From the NCBI RefSeq assembly GCF_032883915.1, contig NZ_CP120717.1:2983697-3047696 (forward strand): a stretch of DNA of 64,000 nt, given 5' to 3'. The position numbers and the translations under genes are program-made. This document shows positions 30,485-39,069 of the stretch, in pieces (within the stretch, counting starts at the first letter, position 1; the number at the start of each line of letters is the position of its first letter). Under the pieces are notes generated by a model. The model had not been told where the DNA came from and did no database searches. It saw only the letters and a program-made list of their open reading frames with translations. The DNA is from Endozoicomonas sp. 8E. GTDB lineage: Bacteria; Pseudomonadota; Gammaproteobacteria; Pseudomonadales; Endozoicomonadaceae.

Positions 30485-31654
30485 ATGGAAGCATTGCGAG
30501 TCTTTCTAAACCAAACGCCATCAAAAGGAATTCAGGAGTATTTTGATCAGCGTAAGATCGTCTATCCCACTGATACGCCCTGGGATGATTTCCTGGTTCT
30601 TAATCTGCATTTGCAGAAGATGATGACCACATTACCGGAGGCCAGGCGGGTTGAGCTGAATGAGGAGTGTCAGCGCATCAATCGTATGGCTTCAGTCAAT
30701 GGACAACAGGCTCTGGAAGCGGTTGTAAAGGACTGGAGTAAGTTTTCCAGCCTTGAGGATCAGTTTCACAGAAGTCAGTGGTTTTTTGATTATGAGCCGC
30801 AAACTTTTCTCCATGCTGAAAGTCTGCTTTGTTTTCATGAGTGCAGAGGTCGAAGTCGGCGCTGGAGCCGTTTTGGCTCGGAGGCAAAAACATCTGAACC
30901 TCAAATTCAAAAAAGAAAGGAGACATTCAGAGACTCGGTTCAGAGCTCACTGCGTGGTGGTGATCATACCCGTGTGGAGGTCTTCAGCCATCATCAGCAT
31001 CCCGAGCGCATTCAGCTCAATATTCTCCGGGAACAACTGACCATCAGTGAGCAGTCGTTTTCTGACTCAGGTGAATTGGTGATGTCCCAGAGAAAGCCGG
31101 TCTTTGAATTCATCATTTTATTCGATATCAAGACAGGTCAGTTTGAGATCACTGCAGGCAGAGCAGATGAACGACGTTTACTGGCTGAAATTTTTGCCAG
31201 GGATGTGTTGAATGTAAAAAACATTCAGGACATTACGCAATGTGAATATAACCTCTCGTCCCTGATGGGAGAGCGTAATTTCCAGCTCGGTGATGACATT
31301 ACGGATGTCAAAGTGATTGAGCTGGGTATTCTATCACCGTCGTTTGGAATCGTGGAAAGTTTCAGGCTGGATACCGATGCCCAGAAATGGGGTAACCTGT
31401 ATCGGCAGCTTAATCGGCGATATGGGAATTACAACCCATTGGCACAGCAGGCAGAAATCAAGCATGCTCACCTCCGGGTGTGTTTCAGGCCAAACCGACA
31501 CCATCCGAAAGGAAAAAAGTTCACCTTCAAAATTTCCATGAAAAACTGTGATCTGCCTGTAGGTGCGGAGCACCCGGAGGAAACACTCATCAGAGCTCAT
31601 TACCTGAAACTCTGGGGGCTGGAGGAGGAGACGCCATCATGGATGTTGGGCTGA
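30485..31654 (+). CDS. Unknown protein A of SOS-box two-gene unit
   Basis: 389 aa, no family recognised. Seen: an acidic/polar N-terminal helical part, a basic linker at about 115-150 ('RGRSRRWSRFGSEAK'), a beta-rich middle ('KPVFEFIILFDIKTGQFEIT') and a C-terminal part with 'AHLRVCFRPNRHHPKGKKF' and 'TLIRAHYLKLWGLEEE'. It has no membrane helix or signal peptide. It overlaps gene B by 16 bp, so the two are translationally coupled. Placement after a LexA box between the integration and replication modules suggests prophage induction, host take-over or defence, but no function can be assigned. Confidence 0.75.
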   Translation: MEALRVFLNQTPSKGIQEYFDQRKIVYPTDTPWDDFLVLNLHLQKMMTTLPEARRVELNEECQRINRMASVNGQQALEAVVKDWSKFSSLEDQFHRSQWFFDYEPQTFLHAESLLCFHECRGRSRRWSRFGSEAKTSEPQIQKRKETFRDSVQSSLRGGDHTRVEVFSHHQHPERIQLNILREQLTISEQSFSDSGELVMSQRKPVFEFIILFDIKTGQFEITAGRADERRLLAEIFARDVLNVKNIQDITQCEYNLSSLMGERNFQLGDDITDVKVIELGILSPSFGIVESFRLDTDAQKWGNLYRQLNRRYGNYNPLAQQAEIKHAHLRVCFRPNRHHPKGKKFTFKISMKNCDLPVGAEHPEETLIRAHYLKLWGLEEETPSWMLG

Positions 31655-32601
31655 GTCGGCAGGCGGTGAAAACGCTTTTCCAGTATGCATCCAATGCACG
31701 AGAAACACCGGGATCGACTTGTATCATGACTCACCGTTGGCTCAGTCAGCTTTTTTCAAAGGATGACATCGCCCGGTTGGTGTCTTCCGGAGTTCTGGTG
31801 GAGTATGAAGAGGTCGAAGTTATCCAGACGGATGAACAGCCTGAGGGCGCGTGTCTTTTACCCCATCCGGTAGATGGCAGATTATGTTATTACGAGGAAG
31901 GGAGCCTGGTTTATGTCCAGCGGAAAGATACTCTTCGATACCGATTAAATCTTCAGGAATTGATAAGCCTGCTTCATCAGCTGCTTGAACTGCCAGAGAA
32001 GCTTGCTCCTGTTGAAAGGATTCCAGGCGTGATGTGGGAGTTAGGGCGTATTTCAGCCGGTCAGGAAGCTTTACCGGTCTGGTTTTGCTGTTCCCTGGCC
32101 AATCATCATGGGCTTGTTTCCGAGTTGCTGGAACAACATAAAACTCAGAAGCCCGGTGTTCTCCTGATCGGGCAGCCCGTTGATAAAGCCTATACCCGTT
32201 TGCCCGCTATCCTGGATGTCAGGGTAATTGGAGACCTGCTGGATCCATGGAGCGTAACGACACGCATTAATAAGTCGTTGCTGATCAGTTCATGTGGCTT
32301 TGCCCAGACTGCTGATGTGGAAGCACCGTTTTTCATGCCCCCGAATGATGCTTATATCCTGCTCAATCGGACTGGCGAGAAATACAAACTCAGAGGCGAC
32401 AAACGCAAGAAGTTTTTCCGTTATATTTTCGAAGAGGGTAGAGATGCGCGTTACCAGGTCTCTTTCAGAAAAGCACTGCAAACTGCAGGTTACGAAGATG
32501 AATACAGTTCGGTGAAAAGTCTGTTTAAGGAAGGAGACCGACTTCGGGAAATTGTTTCTAATGAAGGTGATGTGCTGACCTTGCGTGAGGTTCCAAATTG
32601 A
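31639..32601 (+). CDS. Unknown protein B of SOS-box two-gene unit
   Basis: 320 aa, no family recognised. N-terminus 'SRQAVKTLFQYASNARETPG', central 'WELGRISAGQEALPVWFCCS' and 'GVLLIGQPVDKAYTRLPAIL', C-terminus 'KLRGDKRKKFFRYIFEEGRD' followed by 'VSFRKALQTAGYEDEYSS', which could be a winged-helix DNA-binding segment. Soluble, without obvious catalytic motif. It starts inside gene A and is followed by a strong terminator, so A and B form a closed unit. Confidence 0.75.
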   Translation: MDVGLSRQAVKTLFQYASNARETPGSTCIMTHRWLSQLFSKDDIARLVSSGVLVEYEEVEVIQTDEQPEGACLLPHPVDGRLCYYEEGSLVYVQRKDTLRYRLNLQELISLLHQLLELPEKLAPVERIPGVMWELGRISAGQEALPVWFCCSLANHHGLVSELLEQHKTQKPGVLLIGQPVDKAYTRLPAILDVRVIGDLLDPWSVTTRINKSLLISSCGFAQTADVEAPFFMPPNDAYILLNRTGEKYKLRGDKRKKFFRYIFEEGRDARYQVSFRKALQTAGYEDEYSSVKSLFKEGDRLREIVSNEGDVLTLREVPN

Positions 32602-32650
32602 TCTGAGAAACGAATAATTGACCCGTCACATGATCATGATGATGAAATGA

Positions 32651-32674
32651 GGCCCCATCCGGGGTCTTTTTTTT
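32651..32674 (+). terminator. Rho-independent terminator after unknown genes A-B
   Basis: GGCCCC-ATCC-GGGGTC followed by eight T residues. It closes the two-gene unit ahead of the replication module. Confidence 0.9.
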
Positions 32675-32794
32675 GGATGAAAGTTCACTTTTTTTAAAAC
32701 GCTCCCAAAACGCTCCTATTTCTACCCTGAAACGCTCTTTTTATTCCGGTGATTCTATCTCCTGCCAACACGGCATTATCTGAAGGAGACAGAA

Positions 32795-33007
32795 ATGGAA
32801 ATAAAACACTTGAGTCAGGCTGAGCTGGCAGAACGCTGGGCTACCAAGCTAGCCACGCTGGAGAGCTGGCGCAGAAAAGGCTGTGGGCCTTTGTACCTGA
32901 AGCTGAACGGCAGAATTCTCTACCGCATTGCGGATGTTGAAGCCTTCGAGCGAAGTCGAACCTATCGAAGCATTGGTGAAAAGGCCGAGCTGGGAGGTGA
33001 CATATGA
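32795..33007 (+). CDS. Excisionase/AlpA-like HTH protein
   Basis: 70 aa: 'LSQAELAERWATKLATLESW' then 'RRKGCGPLYLKLNGRILYR' and 'IADVEAFERSR'. This is the compact MerR-like winged HTH of the HTH_17/excisionase family. GAAGGAGA precedes the ATG. It may be a directionality factor or a transcription regulator; it opens the replication/recombination operon and overlaps the next gene by 4 bp. Confidence 0.75.
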   Translation: MEIKHLSQAELAERWATKLATLESWRRKGCGPLYLKLNGRILYRIADVEAFERSRTYRSIGEKAELGGDI

Positions 33008-33480
33008 ATACTTCCCTGCAAAACCTCCTCGGCATGCCATTGCTTGAGCTGGCTTCCAAATCCTCTACTGAGTTACTGCAGTTGGCGGAAGCAGCCCGCC
33101 TGGAACTGGAGCAGATCAAGTCACTGAAGGATTTTATTGATGGAGCCATCGGCCATAAGTACGTCAGCCAGGTGACCCGGATGCGCACTGAGCAAGGGAA
33201 AGAGTGCGGCGTCGTTCATCTCCTGGACGAAGGCATAAAGGTATCTGCTGATCTGCCCAAGCGAGTGACTTGGGATCAGAAGCAATTGAAGACCATTGCT
33301 GACAAGATCGCAGCCCAAGGTGAGGATCCGGCTGAGTACCTGGAGGTGTCCTACAAGGTTGCCGAGCGAAAATACAGCGCTTGGCCAGATACGATCCGCA
33401 AGGCGTTTGAGTCTGCCCGAACCCTGAAGACCGGCAAGCCTGTCTACAAACTGTCGTCTGTTGAGGAGGATGCATCATGA
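33004..33480 (+). CDS. Conserved phage protein upstream of Sak4-like ATPase
   Basis: 158 aa, helical N-terminus ('LLQLAEAARLELEQIKSLKD') and C-terminal 'LEVSYKVAERKYSAWPDTIR' and 'KAFESARTLKTGKPVY'. I do not recognise a named family, though similar proteins commonly precede RecA-like ATPases in phage recombination clusters. The central 'VTWDQKQLKTIADKIAAQGE' resembles what is annotated simply as phage hypothetical. ATGA overlaps on both sides tie it to the operon. Confidence 0.65.
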   Translation: MNTSLQNLLGMPLLELASKSSTELLQLAEAARLELEQIKSLKDFIDGAIGHKYVSQVTRMRTEQGKECGVVHLLDEGIKVSADLPKRVTWDQKQLKTIADKIAAQGEDPAEYLEVSYKVAERKYSAWPDTIRKAFESARTLKTGKPVYKLSSVEEDAS

Positions 33481-34325
33481 CCCGAGCACCTTCCGGTGGA
33501 TTCCCCATCATCAGTGCCGATGAGCGCATGAAATTGCGACAGGGGATCAAAGCCGTACTGGCTGGAGCGTCCGGTATTGGCAAGACCAGCCAGCTATTAA
33601 CATTGGAGCCGTCCAAAACCTGTTTCATTGATGTTGAGTCGGGTGATCTGTCAGTGGCCAGCTTTACCGGGGACACCCTTCGGCCTCGCAAATGGCAGGA
33701 GTTTCGTGACCTTGTCGCGTTTATTGCCGGAGCTAATCCAGCCCTGCGGGATGATCAGCCCTTTTCAAAGGCGCACTTTGATGCGGCTTGTCAGAAGTAC
33801 GGTGACCCGACGCTACTTGAGAAATACGACACATTTTTCGTGGACTCCATCACGGCACTGGCCCGGCTCTGTCTGCAATGGGCAAAAGGGCAACCACAGG
33901 CGTTCTCGGAGAAGACCGGCAAGCCGGACATTCGTGGAGCCTATGGTTTGCATGGTCAGGAGATGATCGCCACGTTGACCCATTTGCAGCATGCCAGAGG
34001 TAAAAATGTGGTGTTTGTCGCCATCCTGGAGGAACGCACGGATGATTTCAACCGGCAGCATTACCAGTTGCAGATCGAGGGCAGCAAAACCGGTTTGGAA
34101 CTGCCCGGCATAGTGGATCAGGTGATCACCATGGCCAGCCTGCCGGATGCGGAGGGTAATCCGCAGAGGGCCTTTGTCTGCCAGACCCTCAACCCCTACG
34201 GCTATCCCGCCAAAGACAGAAGTGGTCGTCTGGACATGATTGAACCGGCTCACCTCGGCCAGCTGTTTCACCGGATCCGGAATAGCCCTGTAACCTCTCA
34301 AGCCAACAACCCTGAGGAAGCCTGA
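33477..34325 (+). CDS. Sak4-like RecA-fold ATPase (phage recombination)
   Basis: 282 aa, AAA/RecA-fold with Walker A 'LAGASGIGKTSQLLTL', a 'CFIDVESGDLSV' strand and Walker B-like 'DTFFVDSITALARL'. The C-terminal 'IVDQVITMASLP' and 'RAFVCQTLNPYGYPAKDRS' fit the phage AAA_24/Sak4 family, single-strand annealing ATPases that work with a phage SSB. The next gene is such a probable partner. Overlaps the previous gene by 4 bp. Confidence 0.8.
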   Translation: MTRAPSGGFPIISADERMKLRQGIKAVLAGASGIGKTSQLLTLEPSKTCFIDVESGDLSVASFTGDTLRPRKWQEFRDLVAFIAGANPALRDDQPFSKAHFDAACQKYGDPTLLEKYDTFFVDSITALARLCLQWAKGQPQAFSEKTGKPDIRGAYGLHGQEMIATLTHLQHARGKNVVFVAILEERTDDFNRQHYQLQIEGSKTGLELPGIVDQVITMASLPDAEGNPQRAFVCQTLNPYGYPAKDRSGRLDMIEPAHLGQLFHRIRNSPVTSQANNPEEA

Positions 34326-34327
34326 TC

Positions 34328-34930
34328 ATGACTTCATGGAACGATTTTAACGACGCGGAAGATCAGAACCAGTTCGAGATCATTCCCGCTGGCACCCTGC
34401 TCAAGGTCCGCATGACCCTGAAACCCGGCGGCCACAACGAACCGGCCATGGGCTGGAACGATGGCTATGCCACCCAGAATGCCGATACCGGTGCTGTTTA
34501 TCTCAATGCCGAGTTTGTGGGACTGGAGGGGCCGTTTGCACGACGCAAGTTGTGGACCCTTATTGGACTGCACAGTCCGAAGGGGCCTGCCTGGGCTGGA
34601 ATGGGACGTTCGATGGTGCGGGGCATTTTGCAGTCTGCCCGGGGCATTCGCACCGATGACCGTTCTCCCCGAGCTCAGCAGGCCCGACAGATTCAGTCAT
34701 TCAGTGAACTGGATGGGATTGAGTTTGTGGCGCGGATTGCTATTGAGCGCGATCAGTTCGGTGATGAGAAAAACGTCATCAAGCAGGCAGTGACTCCGGA
34801 GCATAAGGATTATGCCCGACTGATGGGGATTGCTCCTCACACTCAGCAAGCTCCGTCACAACCCCGGGCAGCAGCGCAACCGCAAGGTGAACAGCCGCCA
34901 TTCCCGAGTGAGCCTCCCAGCTGGGCTTAA
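34328..34930 (+). CDS. Probable phage ssDNA-binding protein partner of the Sak4-like ATPase
   Basis: 200 aa. Begins 'SWNDFNDAEDQNQFEIIPAG', with a beta-rich core ('LLKVRMTLKPGG', 'LNAEFVGLEGPFARRKLWTL') and a Pro/Gln-rich acidic tail ending 'PSEPPSWA'. The layout (OB-like core plus flexible tail) and the position 2 bp after the ATPase suggest a functional SSB analogue; sequence alone does not prove it. Note that the primase-helicase at 36649 also starts with a 'WMDFNDAQE' motif, so this N-terminal peptide recurs in the operon. Confidence 0.6.
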   Translation: MTSWNDFNDAEDQNQFEIIPAGTLLKVRMTLKPGGHNEPAMGWNDGYATQNADTGAVYLNAEFVGLEGPFARRKLWTLIGLHSPKGPAWAGMGRSMVRGILQSARGIRTDDRSPRAQQARQIQSFSELDGIEFVARIAIERDQFGDEKNVIKQAVTPEHKDYARLMGIAPHTQQAPSQPRAAAQPQGEQPPFPSEPPSWA

Positions 34931-34988
34931 CCCTTAACACAGCGCCCGGTATATGACCGGGCATTCAAAACCTATAAGGACATGAGTT

Positions 34989-35744
34989 ATGAAAGCGATG
35001 ACCATTTTCAATCACGAGCAGTTTGGCAATATCCGTACACTGACCGATAAACAGGGGGAGACCTGGTTTGTGGCGAAGGATGTTACGGATGCCCTGGGTT
35101 TTCGAGATGCCGAAAAAGGAATACGAGGTCTTGATGAGGATGAGCGGGGAACAACTACAGTGAGTACCCGTGGTGGGGTTCAGCAGGTCAGTACGATTAA
35201 TGAATCCGGTTTGTACTCTTGCATCCTGAAATCCCGCAAGGCAGCCGTGAAGAAGTTTAAGCGCTGGGTCACCAGAGAGGTATTGCCGAGCATCCGCAAG
35301 CAAGGCCAGTACGTGATGAAAGGGGGTACCCTAACTACGGGTAGCCCTGCGGAGCCAGTTATTCATCCGGCTAAAGCACTGGAGGTGGTGACTGACTACT
35401 TTCAGCTGGCTACCCAGAATCTGCCCAACCTCAGTGAATCTTCCAAACAGGCATTGATGGCCATGCTTACACAGGAAGTTGTGGGTATCCGCTGCTTGCC
35501 TCTGCCAAGAGTTGAAGAGCGATTCTGGACCGCATCGGAACTGGCTGCAGAGTTTTATATTTCTCCCCAGCGGCTTGGCAAGACCGCAAACCACAACGGA
35601 ATCAAGTGTGATGAGTACGGAGAGTTCCGTATCAGCAAGTCTCGCCACAGTGACAAGCAGGTAGAGCAGTTTTTCTACAACAGCAAGGGGCGATCTACCC
35701 TGGCACGGTTGCTCGATTGTGATCTGGATGATACAGCGGACTGA
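34989..35744 (+). CDS. Bro-N domain phage antirepressor-like protein
   Basis: 251 aa. Residues 5-105 form a Bro-N domain: 'NIRTLTDKQGETWFVAKDVT', 'ALGFRDAEKGI', 'VSTINESGLYSCILKSRK' and 'FKRWVTREVLPSIRKQGQYV'. A variable middle is followed by a C-terminal DNA-binding-like part ('TASELAAEFYISPQRLGK'). Such proteins act as antirepressors or DNA-binding regulators in temperate phages. AAGGACATGAG precedes the ATG. Confidence 0.88.
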   Translation: MKAMTIFNHEQFGNIRTLTDKQGETWFVAKDVTDALGFRDAEKGIRGLDEDERGTTTVSTRGGVQQVSTINESGLYSCILKSRKAAVKKFKRWVTREVLPSIRKQGQYVMKGGTLTTGSPAEPVIHPAKALEVVTDYFQLATQNLPNLSESSKQALMAMLTQEVVGIRCLPLPRVEERFWTASELAAEFYISPQRLGKTANHNGIKCDEYGEFRISKSRHSDKQVEQFFYNSKGRSTLARLLDCDLDDTAD

Positions 35745-35746
35745 TC

Positions 35747-36652
35747 ATGACTGCCTGTTATCAATGCGGTCAGCCTGCCCGTGGATTCAGGTGGGCTCCC
35801 ACTCAACAGCGACGCTTTACGGCAGGCACCCTGCGACAGTTTTGCAGTCTGGATTGCCTGTCACTGCATACCGAACACATCACGGAAGACGTTATGTTGG
35901 ATTACAACCAAAAGCGCTCGATCAGTGAGCAGATCACCGAGAAAATCGACCAGACTCTGGAAAAGGTAGAGCAGCAGAAGACACCACGCAGTTATCTCGG
36001 GGCTTCACGGCTTGGAGAAGAGTGTCAGCGACGTCTGCAGTTTGAGTTCTGGCATCAGCCTGTAGATCAGGGTCAGCACTTCAGAGGTCAGTTACTGAGA
36101 ATATTCCAGTTTGGTCATCAGTTTGAAGCGTTGGCGATTAACTGGCTGAGAGCGGCAGGGTTTGAGCTCTACACCGAAACCCGGGAAGGAGGGCAGTTTG
36201 GCTTCTCCGCAGCGGACGGAAAACTGAAGGGCCATGTTGACGGGATCTTCAACGGTGCTCCGGCCGGTATTGAGATGGACTGTCCAGCCCTGTGGGAGTG
36301 CAAGTCCATGAATAACAAGTCCTGGAAGGACACGGCCAAGCGGGGTGTGGTGCTGGCCAAACCTATCTATGCAGCACAGGTCGTCTTGTACCAAGCCTAT
36401 ATGGAGCCAATCGTTCCCGGTATTTCTCAGAATCCAGCCCTGTTTACAGCAGTGAATAAGGATACTTGTGAACTCTATTTTGAATGGCTGCCCTTTGATG
36501 CCGGACTGGCGCAGCAATGCAGTGATAAGGCGGTGGCCATTCTGCAGGCCTGTGAAAGCGGTGAGCTCTTACCGAGGATCAGCACCGATGCCGGTCACTA
36601 CCACTGCAAGATGTGCCCTTGGAAACAGCAATGCTGGGAGGCAAGAACATGA
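35747..36652 (+). CDS. Cas4-like PD-(D/E)XK exonuclease with N-terminal zinc finger
   Basis: 301 aa. Nuclease core: 'GASRLGEECQRRLQFEFW', 'FQFGHQFEALAINWLRAAGF', 'GHVDGIFNG' (active-site Asp), 'LWECKSMNNKSW' (E-x-K) and 'AQVVLYQAY'. A Cys in GEEC plus 'CKMCPWKQQC' near the end could hold a Cas4/AddB-type Fe-S cluster. The first 45 residues have 'CYQCGQPARGF' and 'FCSLDCLSLHTEH', a C-x2-C...C-x3-C finger not usual for phage Cas4-like nucleases; a shorter start at 35894 would remove it. Likely produces ssDNA ends for the Sak4/SSB pair. Confidence 0.82.
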   Translation: MTACYQCGQPARGFRWAPTQQRRFTAGTLRQFCSLDCLSLHTEHITEDVMLDYNQKRSISEQITEKIDQTLEKVEQQKTPRSYLGASRLGEECQRRLQFEFWHQPVDQGQHFRGQLLRIFQFGHQFEALAINWLRAAGFELYTETREGGQFGFSAADGKLKGHVDGIFNGAPAGIEMDCPALWECKSMNNKSWKDTAKRGVVLAKPIYAAQVVLYQAYMEPIVPGISQNPALFTAVNKDTCELYFEWLPFDAGLAQQCSDKAVAILQACESGELLPRISTDAGHYHCKMCPWKQQCWEART

Positions 36653-38769
36653 ATAACTGGATGGATTTTAATGATGCGCAGGAGCCGACCATTCTTGATG
36701 AGCTGGCTGCCGAAGACGTCAAAAGACGTATATTGGATCGACTGACTGACTTCTTTGGATACCTGTATCCCAATGGGAAGGTAAAAGGGAAGAAGTTTGT
36801 TCTGGGCAATGTGGCCGGAGACAAAGGGAAAAGTCTGGAGGTTGAGCTGACAGGAGAACGGGCTGGTCTCTGGCACGATTTTGAAAGTGGTGAAGGTGGT
36901 GATCTGGTCACTTTGGTTGCCCGCTCACAACAACTGGATGACAAGCGGGACTACCAGACCATTGTCCGGTTTATGGCTGAATGGCTCGGGCTGCCTTCAA
37001 TATCGGTTGGGTCTGCCAATGCCCAACCTGCTGTCGATGAGCTTGGTGCGCATACGGGCAAATGGGATTATCACGACGGCAACGGCAATCTGATGGCCTG
37101 CGTCTACCGCTACGACACGCCGGAAGGTAAGCAGTTTCGTCCCTGGGATGTTAAGGCCCGTAAGCATCAGGCTCCGAACCCACGACCATTATACAACCAG
37201 CCCCGAATAAAAACTGCAGAAGAAGTGGTGTTGGTGGAAGGTGAGAAAGCGGCACAAGCTCTGATTGATCAAAATATCTGTGCTACTACCGCGATGAATG
37301 GAGCCAATGCTCCGGTGGAGAAAACGGACTGGTCACCATTGCAAAACAAGAAGGTGCTGATCTGGCCTGACAATGATGAAGCGGGAATCCTCTATGCAAG
37401 AAATGCTGCCCAGACCATCGCCGATGCCGGAGCTACCTCCGTATTTATTCTCAAACCACCGGAAGGTAAGCCGGAAAAGTGGGACGCTGCCGATGCCGTG
37501 GCTGAGCAGACCGATGTGCGTCACTGGTTGGTTACCGTAGAGCGTAAGACTGTGAAGGACTCAGTACCGGTCTACAGCTTTGGTGATCTCTGGGACGATA
37601 ACTCACCCACGCCTGCTGATTTGCTTTCGCCAAGAGTATTAACACCGGGCGGGATGCTGGTCATCGGCGGCGCACCCAAGGTGGGTAAGAGTGATTTTCT
37701 GTTGAACCTGCTGGCCCATATGGCAGCCGGTCTGCCCTTTCTGGATATGCGGCCCAGTCGCCCGTTGAAGATTTTTTATCTGCAAGCGGAAGTGCAATAC
37801 CACTACCTGAAGGAGCGGGTGCAGCAGCTGCCATTGAAGGATTATCAGATCACGCAGCTGCGGGAAAATCTGATGATGACTGCTCGAATGAAAATGGTGC
37901 TGAATGAGCAGGGACTCAGGCTGGCAGCCCGATCCATCCGTAATGCCTTCAGCGATGCTCCGGATGTCATTGTTATCGATCCCATTCGTAATGTCTTTGA
38001 CTCCGGTCCTGAAGCCAGCAGTGAAAACGACAATAACGCCATGATGTACTTCCTGCAACAACGGGTTGAGCAACTGCGAGATATGGTGAGTCCGGAAGCG
38101 GGCCTGATCCTGGTTCATCACACACGAAAGATGTCCAAGAAGCAGCTGGAGGAAGATCCGTTCCAGGCGTTATCCGGAGCAGGTAGTCTGCGTGGTTATT
38201 ACACCTCCGGCATGTTGCTGTTCAAACCTGAAGAGATGGAGCCGGAACGGATGCTGTATTACGAACTCAGGAACGGCTCATCACCGGATTCCAAACGGAT
38301 CATCAAGCGTAATGGTCAGTGGTGTGAAGCGCCTGCCAATGGGGTGAGAATTGCCGGTGAAGAAATGGGCAAGAAACACGACGCAGAACGGATTCGTAAG
38401 CGGGAAGTGATAGTCCAGATCCTTCATGACGAGGCTTTACAGGGCAATGTTTATACGGCGAACCAGTTCTCTGAGCGATTTGAAAATCAGCGAGGATTGG
38501 GGGCCAAGGCAACTATCTACGAACGGATTCATGTGCTGGCGACCAAAGGCTATATCAAGTTCTTTCGTAACCATCAGGAGTACAACCTGCCCTCAGCCAG
38601 GCGCAGTAAATGGGGCTATCTCTGCGTTGAAGATATGAGTTATGGGATGGATGGTAAAGGGCTATGCAATGTCTCGCCCACCCACTTCAAGTGCTCTAAA
38701 ACCGGAGCCGTATTACCCGTCGAAAACCCGGAAGTATGGGTTTATCACGACCAGGATTTTGTACGTTAA
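36649..38769 (+). CDS. Primase-helicase (Toprim plus RepA/DnaB-like ATPase)
   Basis: 706 aa. Order: N-terminal primase-like region ('LWHDFESGEGGDLVTLV'), Toprim ('VVLVEGEKAAQALIDQ', 'KVLIWPDNDEAGILYARNA'), an AAA_25 RepA-like helicase ('GGMLVIGGAPKVGKSDFLLN' as Walker A, 'DVIVIDPIRNVFD' as Walker B, 'AGLILVHHTRKM') and a C-terminal winged-helix-like part. It would initiate and unwind phage DNA replication. ATG 36649 overlaps the nuclease stop (ATGA) and follows GGGAGG; a GTG at 36613 was rejected. The repeat cluster directly behind it is a candidate origin. Confidence 0.88.
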   Translation: MNNWMDFNDAQEPTILDELAAEDVKRRILDRLTDFFGYLYPNGKVKGKKFVLGNVAGDKGKSLEVELTGERAGLWHDFESGEGGDLVTLVARSQQLDDKRDYQTIVRFMAEWLGLPSISVGSANAQPAVDELGAHTGKWDYHDGNGNLMACVYRYDTPEGKQFRPWDVKARKHQAPNPRPLYNQPRIKTAEEVVLVEGEKAAQALIDQNICATTAMNGANAPVEKTDWSPLQNKKVLIWPDNDEAGILYARNAAQTIADAGATSVFILKPPEGKPEKWDAADAVAEQTDVRHWLVTVERKTVKDSVPVYSFGDLWDDNSPTPADLLSPRVLTPGGMLVIGGAPKVGKSDFLLNLLAHMAAGLPFLDMRPSRPLKIFYLQAEVQYHYLKERVQQLPLKDYQITQLRENLMMTARMKMVLNEQGLRLAARSIRNAFSDAPDVIVIDPIRNVFDSGPEASSENDNNAMMYFLQQRVEQLRDMVSPEAGLILVHHTRKMSKKQLEEDPFQALSGAGSLRGYYTSGMLLFKPEEMEPERMLYYELRNGSSPDSKRIIKRNGQWCEAPANGVRIAGEEMGKKHDAERIRKREVIVQILHDEALQGNVYTANQFSERFENQRGLGAKATIYERIHVLATKGYIKFFRNHQEYNLPSARRSKWGYLCVEDMSYGMDGKGLCNVSPTHFKCSKTGAVLPVENPEVWVYHDQDFVR

Positions 38770-38791
38770 ATGAGCAGTTTTCGGCGGTAAT

Positions 38792-38974
38792 GTTTCCAGC
38801 TGGTTTCCAGTTTCTTCAGTTTTCAGAAGCTTTCAGAAACTGACTGGAAACGATAAACCATCGGTAAATCAATCAATTGCAACAGGAATGTAGTTTCGGT
38901 TCTTAAGTGATCTGGAAACTGACTCCATGGTCTTGCAACTTGTTGATTTTTAATGGGAAAAATTCAGTTTCCAG
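38792..38974. repeat. Five GTTTCCAG/CTGGAAAC repeats after the primase-helicase gene (candidate origin)
   Basis: GTTTCCAG at 38792, 38803 and 38967; CTGGAAAC at 38844 and 38912; the copies at 38912 and 38965 extend to 10-bp CTGGAAACTG/CAGTTTCCAG. Near-copies (TTTTCAG, TTTCAGAAACTGA) lie between. Five exact octamers in 183 bp are far more than chance. Interpretation as iterons/origin rests on the neighbouring replicase; an operator array is the alternative. Confidence 0.6.
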
Positions 38975-38994
38975 ATTCCAGAAAAATTACCCCT

Positions 38995-39053
38995 AAAGGG
39001 GTATTCGGATGGGCCTCCTTGAGGTCGGCCCCATCCGATACCCGGACCCCTTT
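38995..39053 (+). other. Long imperfect hairpin upstream of the HTH gene
   Basis: AAAGGGGT ... ACCCCTTT outer arms enclose GGTATTCGGATGGGCC / GGCCCCATCCGATACC, giving a stem of about 25 bp with a short bulge, ending 6 bp before the RBS of the gene at 39070. Could be an attenuator, RNase III site or protein-binding palindrome. Confidence 0.55.
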
Positions 39054-39069
39054 CGCAATGGAGGCGAGA

